Source: an uncultured Actinomycetes bacterium (lineage in GTDB: Bacteria > Actinomycetota > Actinomycetes > S36-B12 > CAIYMF01). From it: a DNA stretch of 40,742 nt. A model generated the notes under the pieces. The model had not been told where the DNA came from. It worked only from the letters and a program-made list of their open reading frames with translations, and searched no databases. The stretch lies in the NCBI GenBank assembly GCA_903918645.1, contig CAIXFH010000065.1, forward strand, positions 1 to 40,742, written 5' to 3'. Within the stretch, counting starts at the first letter, position 1. Each line of letters starts with the position of its first letter. The translations under genes and the position numbers were made by a program. Shown piece by piece: positions 15,338-22,472 of the stretch.

Positions 15338-15766
15338 ATGCGCTTCTCGACACGTACGACGATCCACGCCCCCGTGCGGGGTGTGTGGTCCATCCTTACC
15401 GATCTTGCCGCCTGGCCGTCGTGGAACACGACAGTGGTCGCGGTCGAGGGGGTCGTTGCCCTCGGCCAGAAGGTGAGGGTCACCGTGACTGCCAACCCCA
15501 AGCGAGCTTTCCCCGTGACGGTCTCGACGCTGGACGACCCCAGCCGGATGGTCTGGACCGGGGGGATGCCACTCGGGTTGTTCACCGGGACCCGGACGTT
15601 CACGCTCAACGAGACAGTGGGGGGTACCGACTTCTCGATGGAGGAGGTCTACTCCGGGCCGTTAGCGAGCGTGGTGACCCGCTCGATCCCCGACCTCGCG
15701 CCGAGCTTCGAGGAGTTCGCCCGCTGCCTGAAGACGACGGCCGAGTCAGCCGCGGTGTCGTCGTGA
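15338..15766 (+). CDS. SRPBCC family protein (polyketide-cyclase-like)
   Basis: About 142 residues with the SRPBCC/START fold: an opening strand FSTRTTIHAPVRGVWSILTD, the AAWPSWNTTV turn, a central FPVTVSTLDDPSRMVWTGG strand pair, TRTFTLNET, and a C-terminal helix ending EEFARCLKTTAE. The ATG at 15338 is preferred to upstream in-frame TTG (15326) and GTG (15335) because GGAG lies six bases before it. Such proteins bind hydrophobic ligands or act as cyclases/aromatases, but none of that can be assigned here. It is divergent from arsR-AHSA1, and its stop overlaps the next start (TGATG). Confidence 0.85.
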   Translation: MRFSTRTTIHAPVRGVWSILTDLAAWPSWNTTVVAVEGVVALGQKVRVTVTANPKRAFPVTVSTLDDPSRMVWTGGMPLGLFTGTRTFTLNETVGGTDFSMEEVYSGPLASVVTRSIPDLAPSFEEFARCLKTTAESAAVSS

Positions 15767-16074
15767 TGAGCACCGTGGTCGTCAGGTACACCCTGCGACC
15801 CGAGGCGATGTCCGAGCATCTCCGGCTCATCGATGCCGTGATGACACAGTTGAGCGAAGAGCGCCGTGACACCGTGGATTACCGGGTACTGCGACTGTCA
15901 GATGGCGTGACATTCATCCACATGTCAACCTGTGACACCCCCGACGGGACAAGCCCACTCCGTGAGCTGTCGGCCTTCCGCGAGTTCCAGGCCGACCTCG
16001 GATCCCGAGTCGCGACACGTCCGGAGCCCTCGTCGGCGGATGAAATCGGCAACTACGTGGGCCTACCCGCCTGA
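15766..16074 (+). CDS. Small ABM-like (ferredoxin-fold) protein
   Basis: 102-residue protein whose ATG overlaps the previous stop by one base, a sign of coupled translation. It begins with a strand (STVVVRYTLRPEAMSEHLRL), followed by a helix, a strand (TVDYRVLRLSDGVTFIHMST) and a helix containing ELSAFREFQADL. This matches the layout of antibiotic-biosynthesis-monooxygenase-like dimeric alpha/beta barrels, but identity is too weak to name a function. The pairing with an SRPBCC protein under ArsR control suggests joint handling of a small organic molecule, which is inference. Confidence 0.7.
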   Translation: MSTVVVRYTLRPEAMSEHLRLIDAVMTQLSEERRDTVDYRVLRLSDGVTFIHMSTCDTPDGTSPLRELSAFREFQADLGSRVATRPEPSSADEIGNYVGLPA

Positions 16075-16591
16075 GGTTCCATGGGTAGTAATCGCAGCGG
16101 CCACCGCCGTGGCCAAGGCCGCAGCCACGGCTGGCCGTCGCCAAAGGCGTGCGCGGACTCACCGACGCCGCCTGGCTGAGCTCGGTTAGGTGGCGCGACC
16201 TGCGACACGGGCAGGCCAGTTGCATGCTTGCCGCCGACGTCCTCATCGCCGTCGTCAGCAAGCGACCCGGACCCAGTACCAGTGCCCGTGCCGGTGCCCG
16301 TGCCGGTGCCAGTGCCAGTGCCGGTGCCCGTGCCGGTGCCGGTGCCGGTGCCCTCGTCATCACCTCGGACACCCACTCGCGCCTGCTCGAAGGCGTCGGT
16401 GTCGGCACTCCGCGGCTTCCTCGGCCGCACTGGTAGGGCGCACAGACCGCACAGACCGTCGAACCCAGAATGACCCCAACCCAGAATGACTCGAGGTCCG
16501 CTGAAACCACCCTCGAGAAGGAGCATCTGCCGGGTCTTCGAGGGGGTCCGACGATGTCGTCGAGGCGGTTGTCGCCGCAGGTGAAACGGAA
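16075..16591. other. Non-coding stretch with microsatellite
   Basis: No supported gene in about 520 bp. Long open frames on both strands come from the GC-rich hexamer array at 16275-16352 and encode only simple repeats (Pro-Val, Gly-Thr or Ala-Gly). Two further short duplications are present: a CGCACAGAC-type pair near 16440 and ACCCAGAATGAC twice near 16465-16491. The stretch lies inside the islet next to tRNA-Lys and may be the eroded remains of a gene. Confidence 0.45.
16275..16352. repeat. Hexanucleotide microsatellite, 13 units
   Basis: Thirteen consecutive units of the form NGTGCC (the first is AGTACC), with only the first base of each unit varying among A, C and G. Confidence 0.9.
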
Positions 16592-16617
16592 GAGGCCCGG
16601 TCCGAAGACCGGGCCTC
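16592..16617 (-). terminator. tRNA-Lys terminator
   Basis: Perfect 11 bp stem GAGGCCCGGTC/GACCGGGCCTC. On the minus strand it is closed by a UUCG tetraloop and starts nine bases after the tRNA 3' end. Confidence 0.85.
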
Positions 16618-16638
16618 CCCACCAGTACGCCGCGAGGG
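16599..16638 (-). repeat. Proximal copy of the tRNA-Lys 3'-end repeat
   Basis: Partner of 14175-14214 (36/40 identical), here joined to the intact tRNA gene. It covers the 3' acceptor strand, the short spacer and half of the terminator. If the pair are attachment sites, the element between them is about 2.4 kb. Confidence 0.55.
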
Positions 16639-16698
16639 ACTTGAACCCCCAACCCGCGGATTAAGAGTCCACTGCTCTGCCAGTTGAGCTAGCGGCGC
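16626..16698 (-). tRNA. tRNA-Lys (anticodon CTT)
   Basis: A complete 73 nt cloverleaf can be drawn: acceptor GCGCCGC with GCGGCGT (one G-U), D arm GCTC/GAGC, anticodon stem GTGGA/TCCGC around loop CTCTTAA (anticodon CTT, reading AAG), 5 nt variable loop, and T arm GGGGG-TTCAAGT-CCCTC. The discriminator is A. CCA is not encoded (CTG follows), as is common in actinobacteria. Confidence 0.95.
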
Positions 16699-16712
16699 CT
16701 AGTGCGAGCATG

Positions 16713-16742
16713 AGGATACACCGACCTCCGCTGGCCCGTGAA
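16713..16742 (-). promoter_or_regulatory. Possible tRNA-Lys promoter
   Basis: On the minus strand TTCACG (16742-16737), an 18 bp spacer and TATCCT (16718-16713) lie about 15 bp before the tRNA 5' end. The -10 match is reasonable; the -35 match is weak. Confidence 0.4.
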
Positions 16743-16782
16743 ACCCAGGTGCTTTGTCCTGATTTGGGCCGCCTCCACGTTT

Positions 16783-16829
16783 ATGAAGGTGCCGCTCGCT
16801 GCGCGTAGCGCAGTCGGGGGCACCTTCAT
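16783..16829. terminator. Long nested hairpin
   Basis: Outer perfect stem ATGAAGGTGCC (16783-16793) with GGCACCTTCAT (16819-16829), and inner perfect stem CTGCGC/GCGCAG (16799-16804 and 16808-16813) with a 3 nt loop. GGCCGCCT/AGGCGGCC (16768-16775, 16853-16860) could extend it. It lies 22 bp past the stop of the minus-strand gene, so a terminator role is likely, though there is no T-run. Confidence 0.55.
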
Positions 16830-16850
16830 CGAGAAGTGGGGCTGGGGGTT

Positions 16851-17126
16851 TTAGGCGGCCACGGATTCCAGGACGTAGAGGTCGTGGGATTTGGGCGGGG
16901 TGATCAGGTCGAACAGCAAGGTGATGGGCACACCGAGTCTCAGCCAGGTCATGACGTCGTCGTTGGACAGGGGAGTGGGCTTGGGCTTTGCCGGAAACTG
17001 CATCGGGGTGGCCCAGGTCATGACGTCGTCGTTGGACAGGGGGGTGGGCTTGGGCTTTGCCGGAAACTGCATCGGGGTGGGCATTGGCTTGGATGCCAGG
17101 TTGGCCAAGACCTTGTTGTTACTCAT
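16851..17126 (-). CDS. Small hypothetical protein with internal duplication
   Basis: About 91 residues, starting MSNNKVLANLAS at ATG 17126. An in-frame ATG at 17168 would add 14 residues; neither has a good ribosome-binding site. After a Pro/Lys-rich N-terminus come two almost identical 23-residue repeats (core MQFPAKPKPTPLSNDDVMTW). The C-terminal part, LRLGVPITLLFDLITPP, is an amphipathic to hydrophobic helix like the GVPxTLLxDL helix I associate with small uncharacterised actinobacterial proteins. No enzyme motif. It ends just before a hairpin. The intact frame through the duplication supports a real gene. Confidence 0.55.
   Translation of the reverse strand: MSNNKVLANLASKPMPTPMQFPAKPKPTPLSNDDVMTWATPMQFPAKPKPTPLSNDDVMTWLRLGVPITLLFDLITPPKSHDLYVLESVAA
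16944..17080 (-). repeat. 69 bp tandem duplication
   Basis: Two copies with a 69 bp period (16944-17012 and 17013-17081) differing at one base within the shared 68 bp. They lie inside the small hypothetical gene and preserve its frame, so the duplication looks recent. Confidence 0.9.
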
Positions 17127-17206
17127 AGTTAAGTTGTCGGGTCGAACCGCGTTAAGTAGATGGGCCATGTGGGTGAGAGTGCTCGGCCGGTCGTGGGATC
17201 GAGCCG

Positions 17207-18081
17207 CTATCTAGTGTCGGGAAGTTCGATCAGGCGGATTTCGATCACATCTCCCGGCTGCACCTGCGCGAGCCGATCGCGATCGGCGTCGATGATCACC
17301 GCGATCACCGAGTATCCACCGGTCGTTGGCCGGTCTGGCCCGAGCACCACAGGTTGACCGTCGTGTGGCACCTGGATCGCGCCGGTTTCCATCGGCTCGG
17401 TGGGTAACTCGCGCCCTGGATCACGACGTTCGAGCGCTGGCCCGCTGAGGCGCAAGCCGATCCTGTCGCTGGCTGGGGTGACGATCCACGAGCTCGTAAC
17501 CAGCAGGCTGGCCGCCTTTGCCGTGAACCAGTCGAAGCGAGGGCCCGCTATCGCTCGGAGCGGCCCGTTCGGCCGACGATGTGCGGCGTGATCGATCGGC
17601 GGATGCTCGACTTCCTCGTGCCCGAGTTCGAGCCGGTCGCGGGCGGCTAGCGGTTGTGGCCCCAGTCGTGCCAACGTGTCGGTCGAGGCGCTGCCGAGCA
17701 CCGGATCGACCTTGATGCCGTGCCGCACGGCAAGGTAGGACCGTAACCCCCACGTGGGTGCGCGAATGATCAATTCGTCTCCGGCACCTAGATGCAATTG
17801 AGAATCGCGAGGAATTTCGCGCAGTTGGCCCATGTGGTTGACCACGAGTGCACCCTCGGCTCCGGTGACCGCCACAACACAGGCGGCTTCAACGCGTAGG
17901 TGTAAGCCGCCCCGACAGCCTCGATCACGGCCGCGTTTTCAGGGTTTCCAACTAGCCGATTGGCAAGTCGCAGAGCGCCTCGATCCCAAGCGCCTGATGG
18001 TCCGACTCCAATGTGCGACCAGCCGATTCTGCCCAGATCCTGAATGCTGGCGAACGGTCCGGTGGCGACGATCTCAATCAT
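17207..18081 (-). pseudogene. pxpC: 5-oxoprolinase subunit PxpC, frameshifted
   Basis: Would encode the KipA/biotin-dependent-carboxylase-like subunit C of ATP-dependent 5-oxoprolinase, about 291 residues. The N-terminal part (18081 to about 17914, IEIVATGPFASIQDLGRIG through AAVIEAVG) and the C-terminal part (LHLRVEAACVVAVTGAEG to the stop at 17207) lie in different frames. One extra G in the minus-strand GGGG run (17910-17913) would restore E-A-V-G-G-G-L-H-L-R, the expected family sequence. Both halves look otherwise well conserved, so this is a recent mutation, a sequencing error in a homopolymer, or less likely programmed frameshifting. The start overlaps the pxpB stop by four bases. Confidence 0.85.
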
Positions 18082-18701
18082 CGGGACACCTGCCGAAACT
18101 GCACGCGGGTTCCGGGCGTAAGCAGCGCGGGCTCAGCGCGCAAGACGTCGAAGAGGGCAACTTCGGTGCGTCCGATCAAGCTCCAGCCGCCGGGGGATTC
18201 GCGCGGATAGACCGCACTCCACGAATCCGCGATGGCGACCGATCTTGCTGGCACGCGAGTACGCGGGGTACTGAGTCGAGGAACCGCCAATGCAGGATCG
18301 AGACCGCGAAGGTACGCAAACCCGGGCGCGAAGCCGCAGAAGGCAACCTCATAAGTCGGCGCGCTGTGTCGGGCGATCACCTCGTCGATGGAAAGTGCAG
18401 TTAGCTCTGCAACGTCGCTGAGGTCTGCCCCGTCGTAGTGCACCTCGATCACAACAATGCTGTGTTGAACCTGGTCGGTCTCGACTGGCTCGAGTGTGGT
18501 GAGCAGACGGGTGAGTGCGTTGCGGTCGACGGTGCTGTCGTGGCGAACAAGCACCGTGGTAGCTGCTGGTATCGCCTCGATGACGCCAGCGATGTGCTGT
18601 CGTCGTACGGCTTCGGCTAGCGCGACCGCATTGGGGCCGGCTTCGACCAGTAGCCCTCGGTCTCCCATCGCGCGCACCTGACGGAGCCCCTCGGTGCTCA
18701 T
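18078..18701 (-). CDS. pxpB: 5-oxoprolinase subunit PxpB
   Basis: KipI/allophanate-hydrolase subunit 1 family, 207 residues. With PxpA and PxpC it forms the prokaryotic ATP-dependent enzyme that opens 5-oxoproline (pyroglutamate) to glutamate. Family motifs are VIEVHYDGADLSDVAE (about 84-99), FCGFAPGFAYL (about 121-131) and VYPRESPGGWSLIGRT (about 164-179). It overlaps pxpA by four bases upstream and pxpC by four bases downstream, so the three are translated together. The same family fused to PxpC-like domains occurs in urea carboxylase, but no biotin carboxylase is present here, which favours 5-oxoprolinase. Confidence 0.92.
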   Translation of the reverse strand: MSTEGLRQVRAMGDRGLLVEAGPNAVALAEAVRRQHIAGVIEAIPAATTVLVRHDSTVDRNALTRLLTTLEPVETDQVQHSIVVIEVHYDGADLSDVAELTALSIDEVIARHSAPTYEVAFCGFAPGFAYLRGLDPALAVPRLSTPRTRVPARSVAIADSWSAVYPRESPGGWSLIGRTEVALFDVLRAEPALLTPGTRVQFRQVSR

Positions 18702-19492
18702 CGTGCACCCGCTGCGCTGAATGCTGTGACCGTGATTCCTTGTAGCGCAAAGGATTCACGCACCTGTCGAGCTAACTCCAGAGCGCCTTCAGTGTCAGAG
18801 TGCAGGCAGATCGAATCTGGGACTACCGTCACATCGACTCCGTCGATGCTGGTGATTGAGTGCTCGCGGATCATGCGCATTACTCGCGCTTTGACGTCGA
18901 GGGGATCGTGGATCACGGCTCCGTCGCGTGTGCGAGGAACTAGCCGACCTGCGGAGGTGTACGCACGGTCGCCAAATGCTTCCGCGTACACCGCGAGCCC
19001 TGCGGCGCTCGCCTGGTGTGCGAGCGTGCAGCCAGGCAGCGTGAGAACCGATAGGACAAGATTTCCTGCGCTCTCATCACGTAGCACAGCATCGACCACG
19101 GCTCTCGCAACAACTTCATCCTCGGCCGCGGTGTTGTAGAGCGCCCCGTGAGGCTTGAGATACAGGACGTCAGTGTCGGCAGCTCGGGCGTGCATCCGCA
19201 GCGTCTCGATCTGCGAAAAGAGTTGCTGCGCAAGCAGTTTCGGATCGACATCGAGTGCACGCCTGCCGAAGCCCGCACGGTCGGCGTAACTCACCTGCGC
19301 GCCGATGGCGACTCCCCGCGACGCAGCCCCGCGGCATACGCGCGACATTGATTCGCTATCGCCAGCATGCCCACCACAGGCGACGTTTGCGCTGCTGATT
19401 ACATCGAGGAGCGCGGCATCGAGTTCGGCGGCGCTCAAGCCGTCGGCCGTGATCCCCTCACCAAGATCTGCGTTGAGATCGATAGTGGTCAC
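18698..19492 (-). CDS. pxpA: 5-oxoprolinase subunit PxpA (LamB/YcsF family)
   Basis: 264 residues, the usual length for the metal-hydrolase-like subunit A of 5-oxoprolinase. The opening TIDLNADLGEG, the SANVACGGHAGD motif (about 33-44), GAQVSYADRAGFGRR and LKPHGALYN are the conserved family landmarks. The GTG start lies six bases after the stop of the cysteine hydrolase gene. Gene order A-B-C with overlaps matches the known pxpABC arrangement. The enzyme recycles spontaneously formed pyroglutamate or lets the cell use it as a nitrogen and carbon source. Confidence 0.95.
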   Translation of the reverse strand: MTTIDLNADLGEGITADGLSAAELDAALLDVISSANVACGGHAGDSESMSRVCRGAASRGVAIGAQVSYADRAGFGRRALDVDPKLLAQQLFSQIETLRMHARAADTDVLYLKPHGALYNTAAEDEVVARAVVDAVLRDESAGNLVLSVLTLPGCTLAHQASAAGLAVYAEAFGDRAYTSAGRLVPRTRDGAVIHDPLDVKARVMRMIREHSITSIDGVDVTVVPDSICLHSDTEGALELARQVRESFALQGITVTAFSAAGAR

Positions 19493-19498
19493 CTGCGC

Positions 19499-20047
19499 TC
19501 ACCCCCTGATGCTCTTGATCCAATCGTCGGTCGTGCAGACCGTGCCAAAGCCATCGCCCAGCACGCCGAGTTCGACTCGGTGCACTAGATGAGCCGGCAG
19601 TTCGTCCGACAGGTCAATTGTCCCGGTGGCATCGCTCAGCACCATGACGTCCCAGCCCCGATGCATCGCCTGCCGGGCCGTTGTGTCGACGCACATGTGA
19701 GTCATGTATCCAGCGATGACGAGTTGGTCGATCGAATGTTCGCGCAGCCAGTGCTCTAGTGGCGTACCGGTGAATGAGCCAGGCCATTGCTTGTCAATCA
19801 CCACTGAATGTGGACGTGAGGTGACTACCTTGTGCAACTCCCAGGCGGCGGTGCCCTCAACGAAGACGCCACCAGTCGGGTCGGTTTCGGTGTGACGAAC
19901 GGCGATCACGTCGATGCCCGCGGTTGTCGCGGCGTCGATCGCCGCTGCAATGCGAGCGAGTGACTGGTCAACCGGCGGGTACACGATCGGCAGTGCGCCA
20001 GTGACGTACTCGTTCTGGACGTCGATGACGATCAATGCGGCAGACAC
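19499..20047 (-). CDS. Isochorismatase-family cysteine hydrolase
   Basis: Cytoplasmic hydrolase of 182 residues with the complete family triad: Asp9 (LIVIDVQNEY), Lys86 (VIDKQWPGSF) and nucleophile Cys119 in the GYMTHMCVDTTAR loop. The family splits amide or vinyl-ether bonds and includes nicotinamidase, N-carbamoylsarcosine amidohydrolase, biuret hydrolase and streptothricin hydrolase. I cannot choose among them. It sits between an MFS transporter and pxpABC in one long operon, so an amide that releases ammonia, or a compound feeding pyroglutamate, is a reasonable guess. Start ATG at 20047. Confidence 0.9.
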   Translation of the reverse strand: MSAALIVIDVQNEYVTGALPIVYPPVDQSLARIAAAIDAATTAGIDVIAVRHTETDPTGGVFVEGTAAWELHKVVTSRPHSVVIDKQWPGSFTGTPLEHWLREHSIDQLVIAGYMTHMCVDTTARQAMHRGWDVMVLSDATGTIDLSDELPAHLVHRVELGVLGDGFGTVCTTDDWIKSIRG

Positions 20048-20119
20048 GGGTACACCTTCTCAGGCCCACGCTCGACCTGATGGCATTTTCGTCGGATGTG
20101 TCGCTGGGCAGGCACAGGG

Positions 20120-21343
20120 TCAGGCTGGCGGCGAGAGCGCGCCCGCTCGTTCAGTGCGCATGATCCGCACGCCGAACGGAATGCTCGCTGCAGCGAGAAA
20201 GGCAACGACCAGATAGGGAGACGCGGTGCCAAGCACGTTTGACATGACGCCTGCGAACACACTGGCGATGGCCATGCCAGACGCCCACAGCATGTTGGCC
20301 ATCGCCAGAATCTCGCCGCCCTCGGTATCCGCGGCGGCGGTTCCGTCCCAGAGCAGTGCGCTGGCCGGGATGTAGATCGCCTCGAGCGCCGTGCCAGCGA
20401 TAATGAGCAGCACGATCACTAGGTAGACCTGGTGAGTGAGCCCGATACCGGCCATCGTCGCGCAGGCCACGATGAGCAGTGCGGTCGCAACCTTTCCTCG
20501 TCCGTATCGATCGGCCTGCTTACCTGCCCACGGGCTCCCCGCAGTTCCGAATGCTGCCATCACTAGATACACGGCGCTCGTGCCTAACGCAGCAACACCC
20601 AACTCCTTGAGTTCGATTGGCGCTTGGGAGTTGATAACGCCGATCGTGAGTCCGCCCAGCGTGATTAGCCAGAGGCCAATGCGGACGTTGGGGTCGTTAA
20701 GTAGACCGAGGGCTCCAGCCCAGCCTGACGATTGCCGTCTGACGGGTGCGGGTTGACGCGCGGCGACTACAGCAACTCCAAGAAGCAATGCTGCGACAGC
20801 CGAGAACACTACGGCCGCACCGATAATCGAAGCCAGGGCGCCCACGACCGGCCCGGCAATGCTTCCGGCAACGGATAGGCCAAGGAGTCGACCCGCTACT
20901 TCGCCGCGACGGTCGGCTGGCGCGATAGATGCTCCCCACGACATCGCAGCGGTCCATGATGACGCCCCCGCCGCCCCTTGTAGGAATCGGAAGAGCACGA
21001 GCATGGGGCCACTAGATGACGCAGTAAAGAGCAGCGAGACGATCGCGGTGGCGGTTAGTCCGACGATGAGCAGTTTGCGTGGCCCCCAGCGTGATGACAG
21101 CGCGCCAGCGGGGATCGCCCCCATCACCATGCCCAACGGGTATGCCGCAACGAGCAAGCCGATACCTGCCCGATCGAGATTGGCCGAAGTCGCGTAGCTG
21201 GCAAGCAGTGGACTCAACACCGCGAAGAACATGGTGTCGACCAGGACGACCAGACCGGCAAACCGAATGACTGGGCGGATCTCAACAGGTAACGGTCTTC
21301 GCCTACGAGTTTTGCCAGTGCCAGTTTTGCCAGTGCCAACCAT
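20120..21343 (-). CDS. MFS transporter
   Basis: 407 residues with about twelve membrane helices after a basic N-terminus (KTRRRRPLP). The first half carries the loop 2-3 motif ALSSRWGPRKLLIVG (major facilitator signature), and GKQADRYGRGKVAT is the matching motif of the second half. It resembles drug/metabolite:H+ antiporters, but substrate and direction are unknown. Its first codons include a 15 bp duplication (21308-21337) giving GTGKTGTGKT. It starts five bases after potA and is followed, after a 72 bp gap, by the cysteine hydrolase gene, so it probably belongs to the operon as exporter or second importer. Confidence 0.9.
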   Translation of the reverse strand: MVGTGKTGTGKTRRRRPLPVEIRPVIRFAGLVVLVDTMFFAVLSPLLASYATSANLDRAGIGLLVAAYPLGMVMGAIPAGALSSRWGPRKLLIVGLTATAIVSLLFTASSSGPMLVLFRFLQGAAGASSWTAAMSWGASIAPADRRGEVAGRLLGLSVAGSIAGPVVGALASIIGAAVVFSAVAALLLGVAVVAARQPAPVRRQSSGWAGALGLLNDPNVRIGLWLITLGGLTIGVINSQAPIELKELGVAALGTSAVYLVMAAFGTAGSPWAGKQADRYGRGKVATALLIVACATMAGIGLTHQVYLVIVLLIIAGTALEAIYIPASALLWDGTAAADTEGGEILAMANMLWASGMAIASVFAGVMSNVLGTASPYLVVAFLAAASIPFGVRIMRTERAGALSPPA

Positions 21344-21348
21344 GGTGA

Positions 21349-22467
21349 TTACCCAATCACAACGACATGTTCAGGCTTCCAACCGAGCTCGACCGTGTCG
21401 CCGTCGGTCCATCGGTCATCGTGTCGTGAGCGAGCCAAGTTCTGTTCGAGCACAGTGAGCCGCACCCCGGGTGCGACGTCGACAAGATATTGAGTGGTAG
21501 CGCCGTGATACACAGTGGCACTTACGGTTCCAGGGATCCGCACCATGCCCGGATCAAACTCCGCCATCCAGATCTTTTCGGGACGAATCGCGATGCTGAC
21601 TGCTGCCCCTTGAGTCAATTCGGGGTGGCCTGGCAGCGGTATCGATAGCCCTGATTCGAGAGTGAGCACGGCTTCGCTGTGCATGCCCGTCATCAGGTTG
21701 CTTGTACCGATGAACCCCGCTGCGAACTTCGTGCGCGGACGCTCGTACACGTCCTCGGGGGTGCCGGATTGCTCGATCAAGCCGTTGTTCATGATCGCGA
21801 TGCGATCACTCATGGTCAGTGCCTCATCCTGATCATGAGTGACGAAGACGAACGTGATTCCGACCTCGCGCTGAATCTCCTTGAGCTCAACCTGCATGCG
21901 GTGACGCAGCTTGAGATCGAGCGCGGCCAGTGGCTCGTCGAGCAGTAGAACCTCAGGCCGGTTCACCAACGCTCGCGCAAGTGCAACGCGCTGCTTCTGT
22001 CCGCCGGAGAGCTCTCGCGGTTTTGCGCTTGCTCGTCCGGCGAGATCGACCAACTCAAGCATCTCGTTCACGCGCCGCTTGATCTCGGACTTGTCCAAAC
22101 CTTTGCGGCGCAGGCCAAAGCCGACGTTGCCCTCGACATCGAGGTGCTCGAACAATGCGTAACTCTGGAAAACAGTGTTGACGTTGCGCTTGTGGGGTTG
22201 CACTGAGGTGACGTCTTCACCGCCGAGCACGATCGTGCCCTCGGTGGCGTCGCTGAACCCTGCGATCATCCGCAGAGTGGTCGTCTTGCCGCAGCCGGAA
22301 GGACCGAGTAGCGAGAAGAATTCACCGCGACGGATATCGAGATTGAGGTGATCGACCACGGTGACCTCGCCGAACTTCTTAGTGAGGTTGATCAGCCGGA
22401 TTGCCGGTTGGTCGTCGATCGCTGCGGCGTCAGCCACGGGGTTCTCCTGGCGAGCGGTATCGGTCAT
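21349..22467 (-). CDS. potA: Spermidine/putrescine-type ABC transporter ATPase
   Basis: ATP-hydrolysing subunit of a polyamine-type importer, about 372 residues. Walker A is LLGPSGCGKTTTLRM, the signature is RELSGGQKQRVALARAL, Walker B is VLLLDEPLAALD, the H-loop is VFVTHDQDEAL, and a C-terminal TOBE-like domain includes RPEKIWM. The open frame extends far upstream into potC, but only two starts are sensible. ATG 22476 overlaps the potC stop (ATGA) but touches the GGAGG directly. ATG 22467 lies nine bases after the GGAGG and is preferred. It is co-transcribed with potC, potB and potD. Confidence 0.93.
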   Translation of the reverse strand: MTDTARQENPVADAAAIDDQPAIRLINLTKKFGEVTVVDHLNLDIRRGEFFSLLGPSGCGKTTTLRMIAGFSDATEGTIVLGGEDVTSVQPHKRNVNTVFQSYALFEHLDVEGNVGFGLRRKGLDKSEIKRRVNEMLELVDLAGRASAKPRELSGGQKQRVALARALVNRPEVLLLDEPLAALDLKLRHRMQVELKEIQREVGITFVFVTHDQDEALTMSDRIAIMNNGLIEQSGTPEDVYERPRTKFAAGFIGTSNLMTGMHSEAVLTLESGLSIPLPGHPELTQGAAVSIAIRPEKIWMAEFDPGMVRIPGTVSATVYHGATTQYLVDVAPGVRLTVLEQNLARSRHDDRWTDGDTVELGWKPEHVVVIG

Positions 22468-22472
22468 GTTGG

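Noticed and set aside
14215-16598. Active integrative element beside tRNA-Lys
   Set aside because: No integrase, excisionase or transfer gene in the interval; only a relic or passive islet can be supported.
16053-16652. Open frames up to 199 codons on both strands
   Set aside because: They consist largely of Gly-Thr, Pro-Val or Ala-Gly repeats from the hexamer array, and one overlaps the end of a better-supported gene and the tRNA.
17207-19492. Urea carboxylase/allophanate hydrolase reading of the pxp genes
   Set aside because: No biotin carboxylase or amidase domain is present, and the LamB/YcsF protein with A-B-C order fits 5-oxoprolinase.
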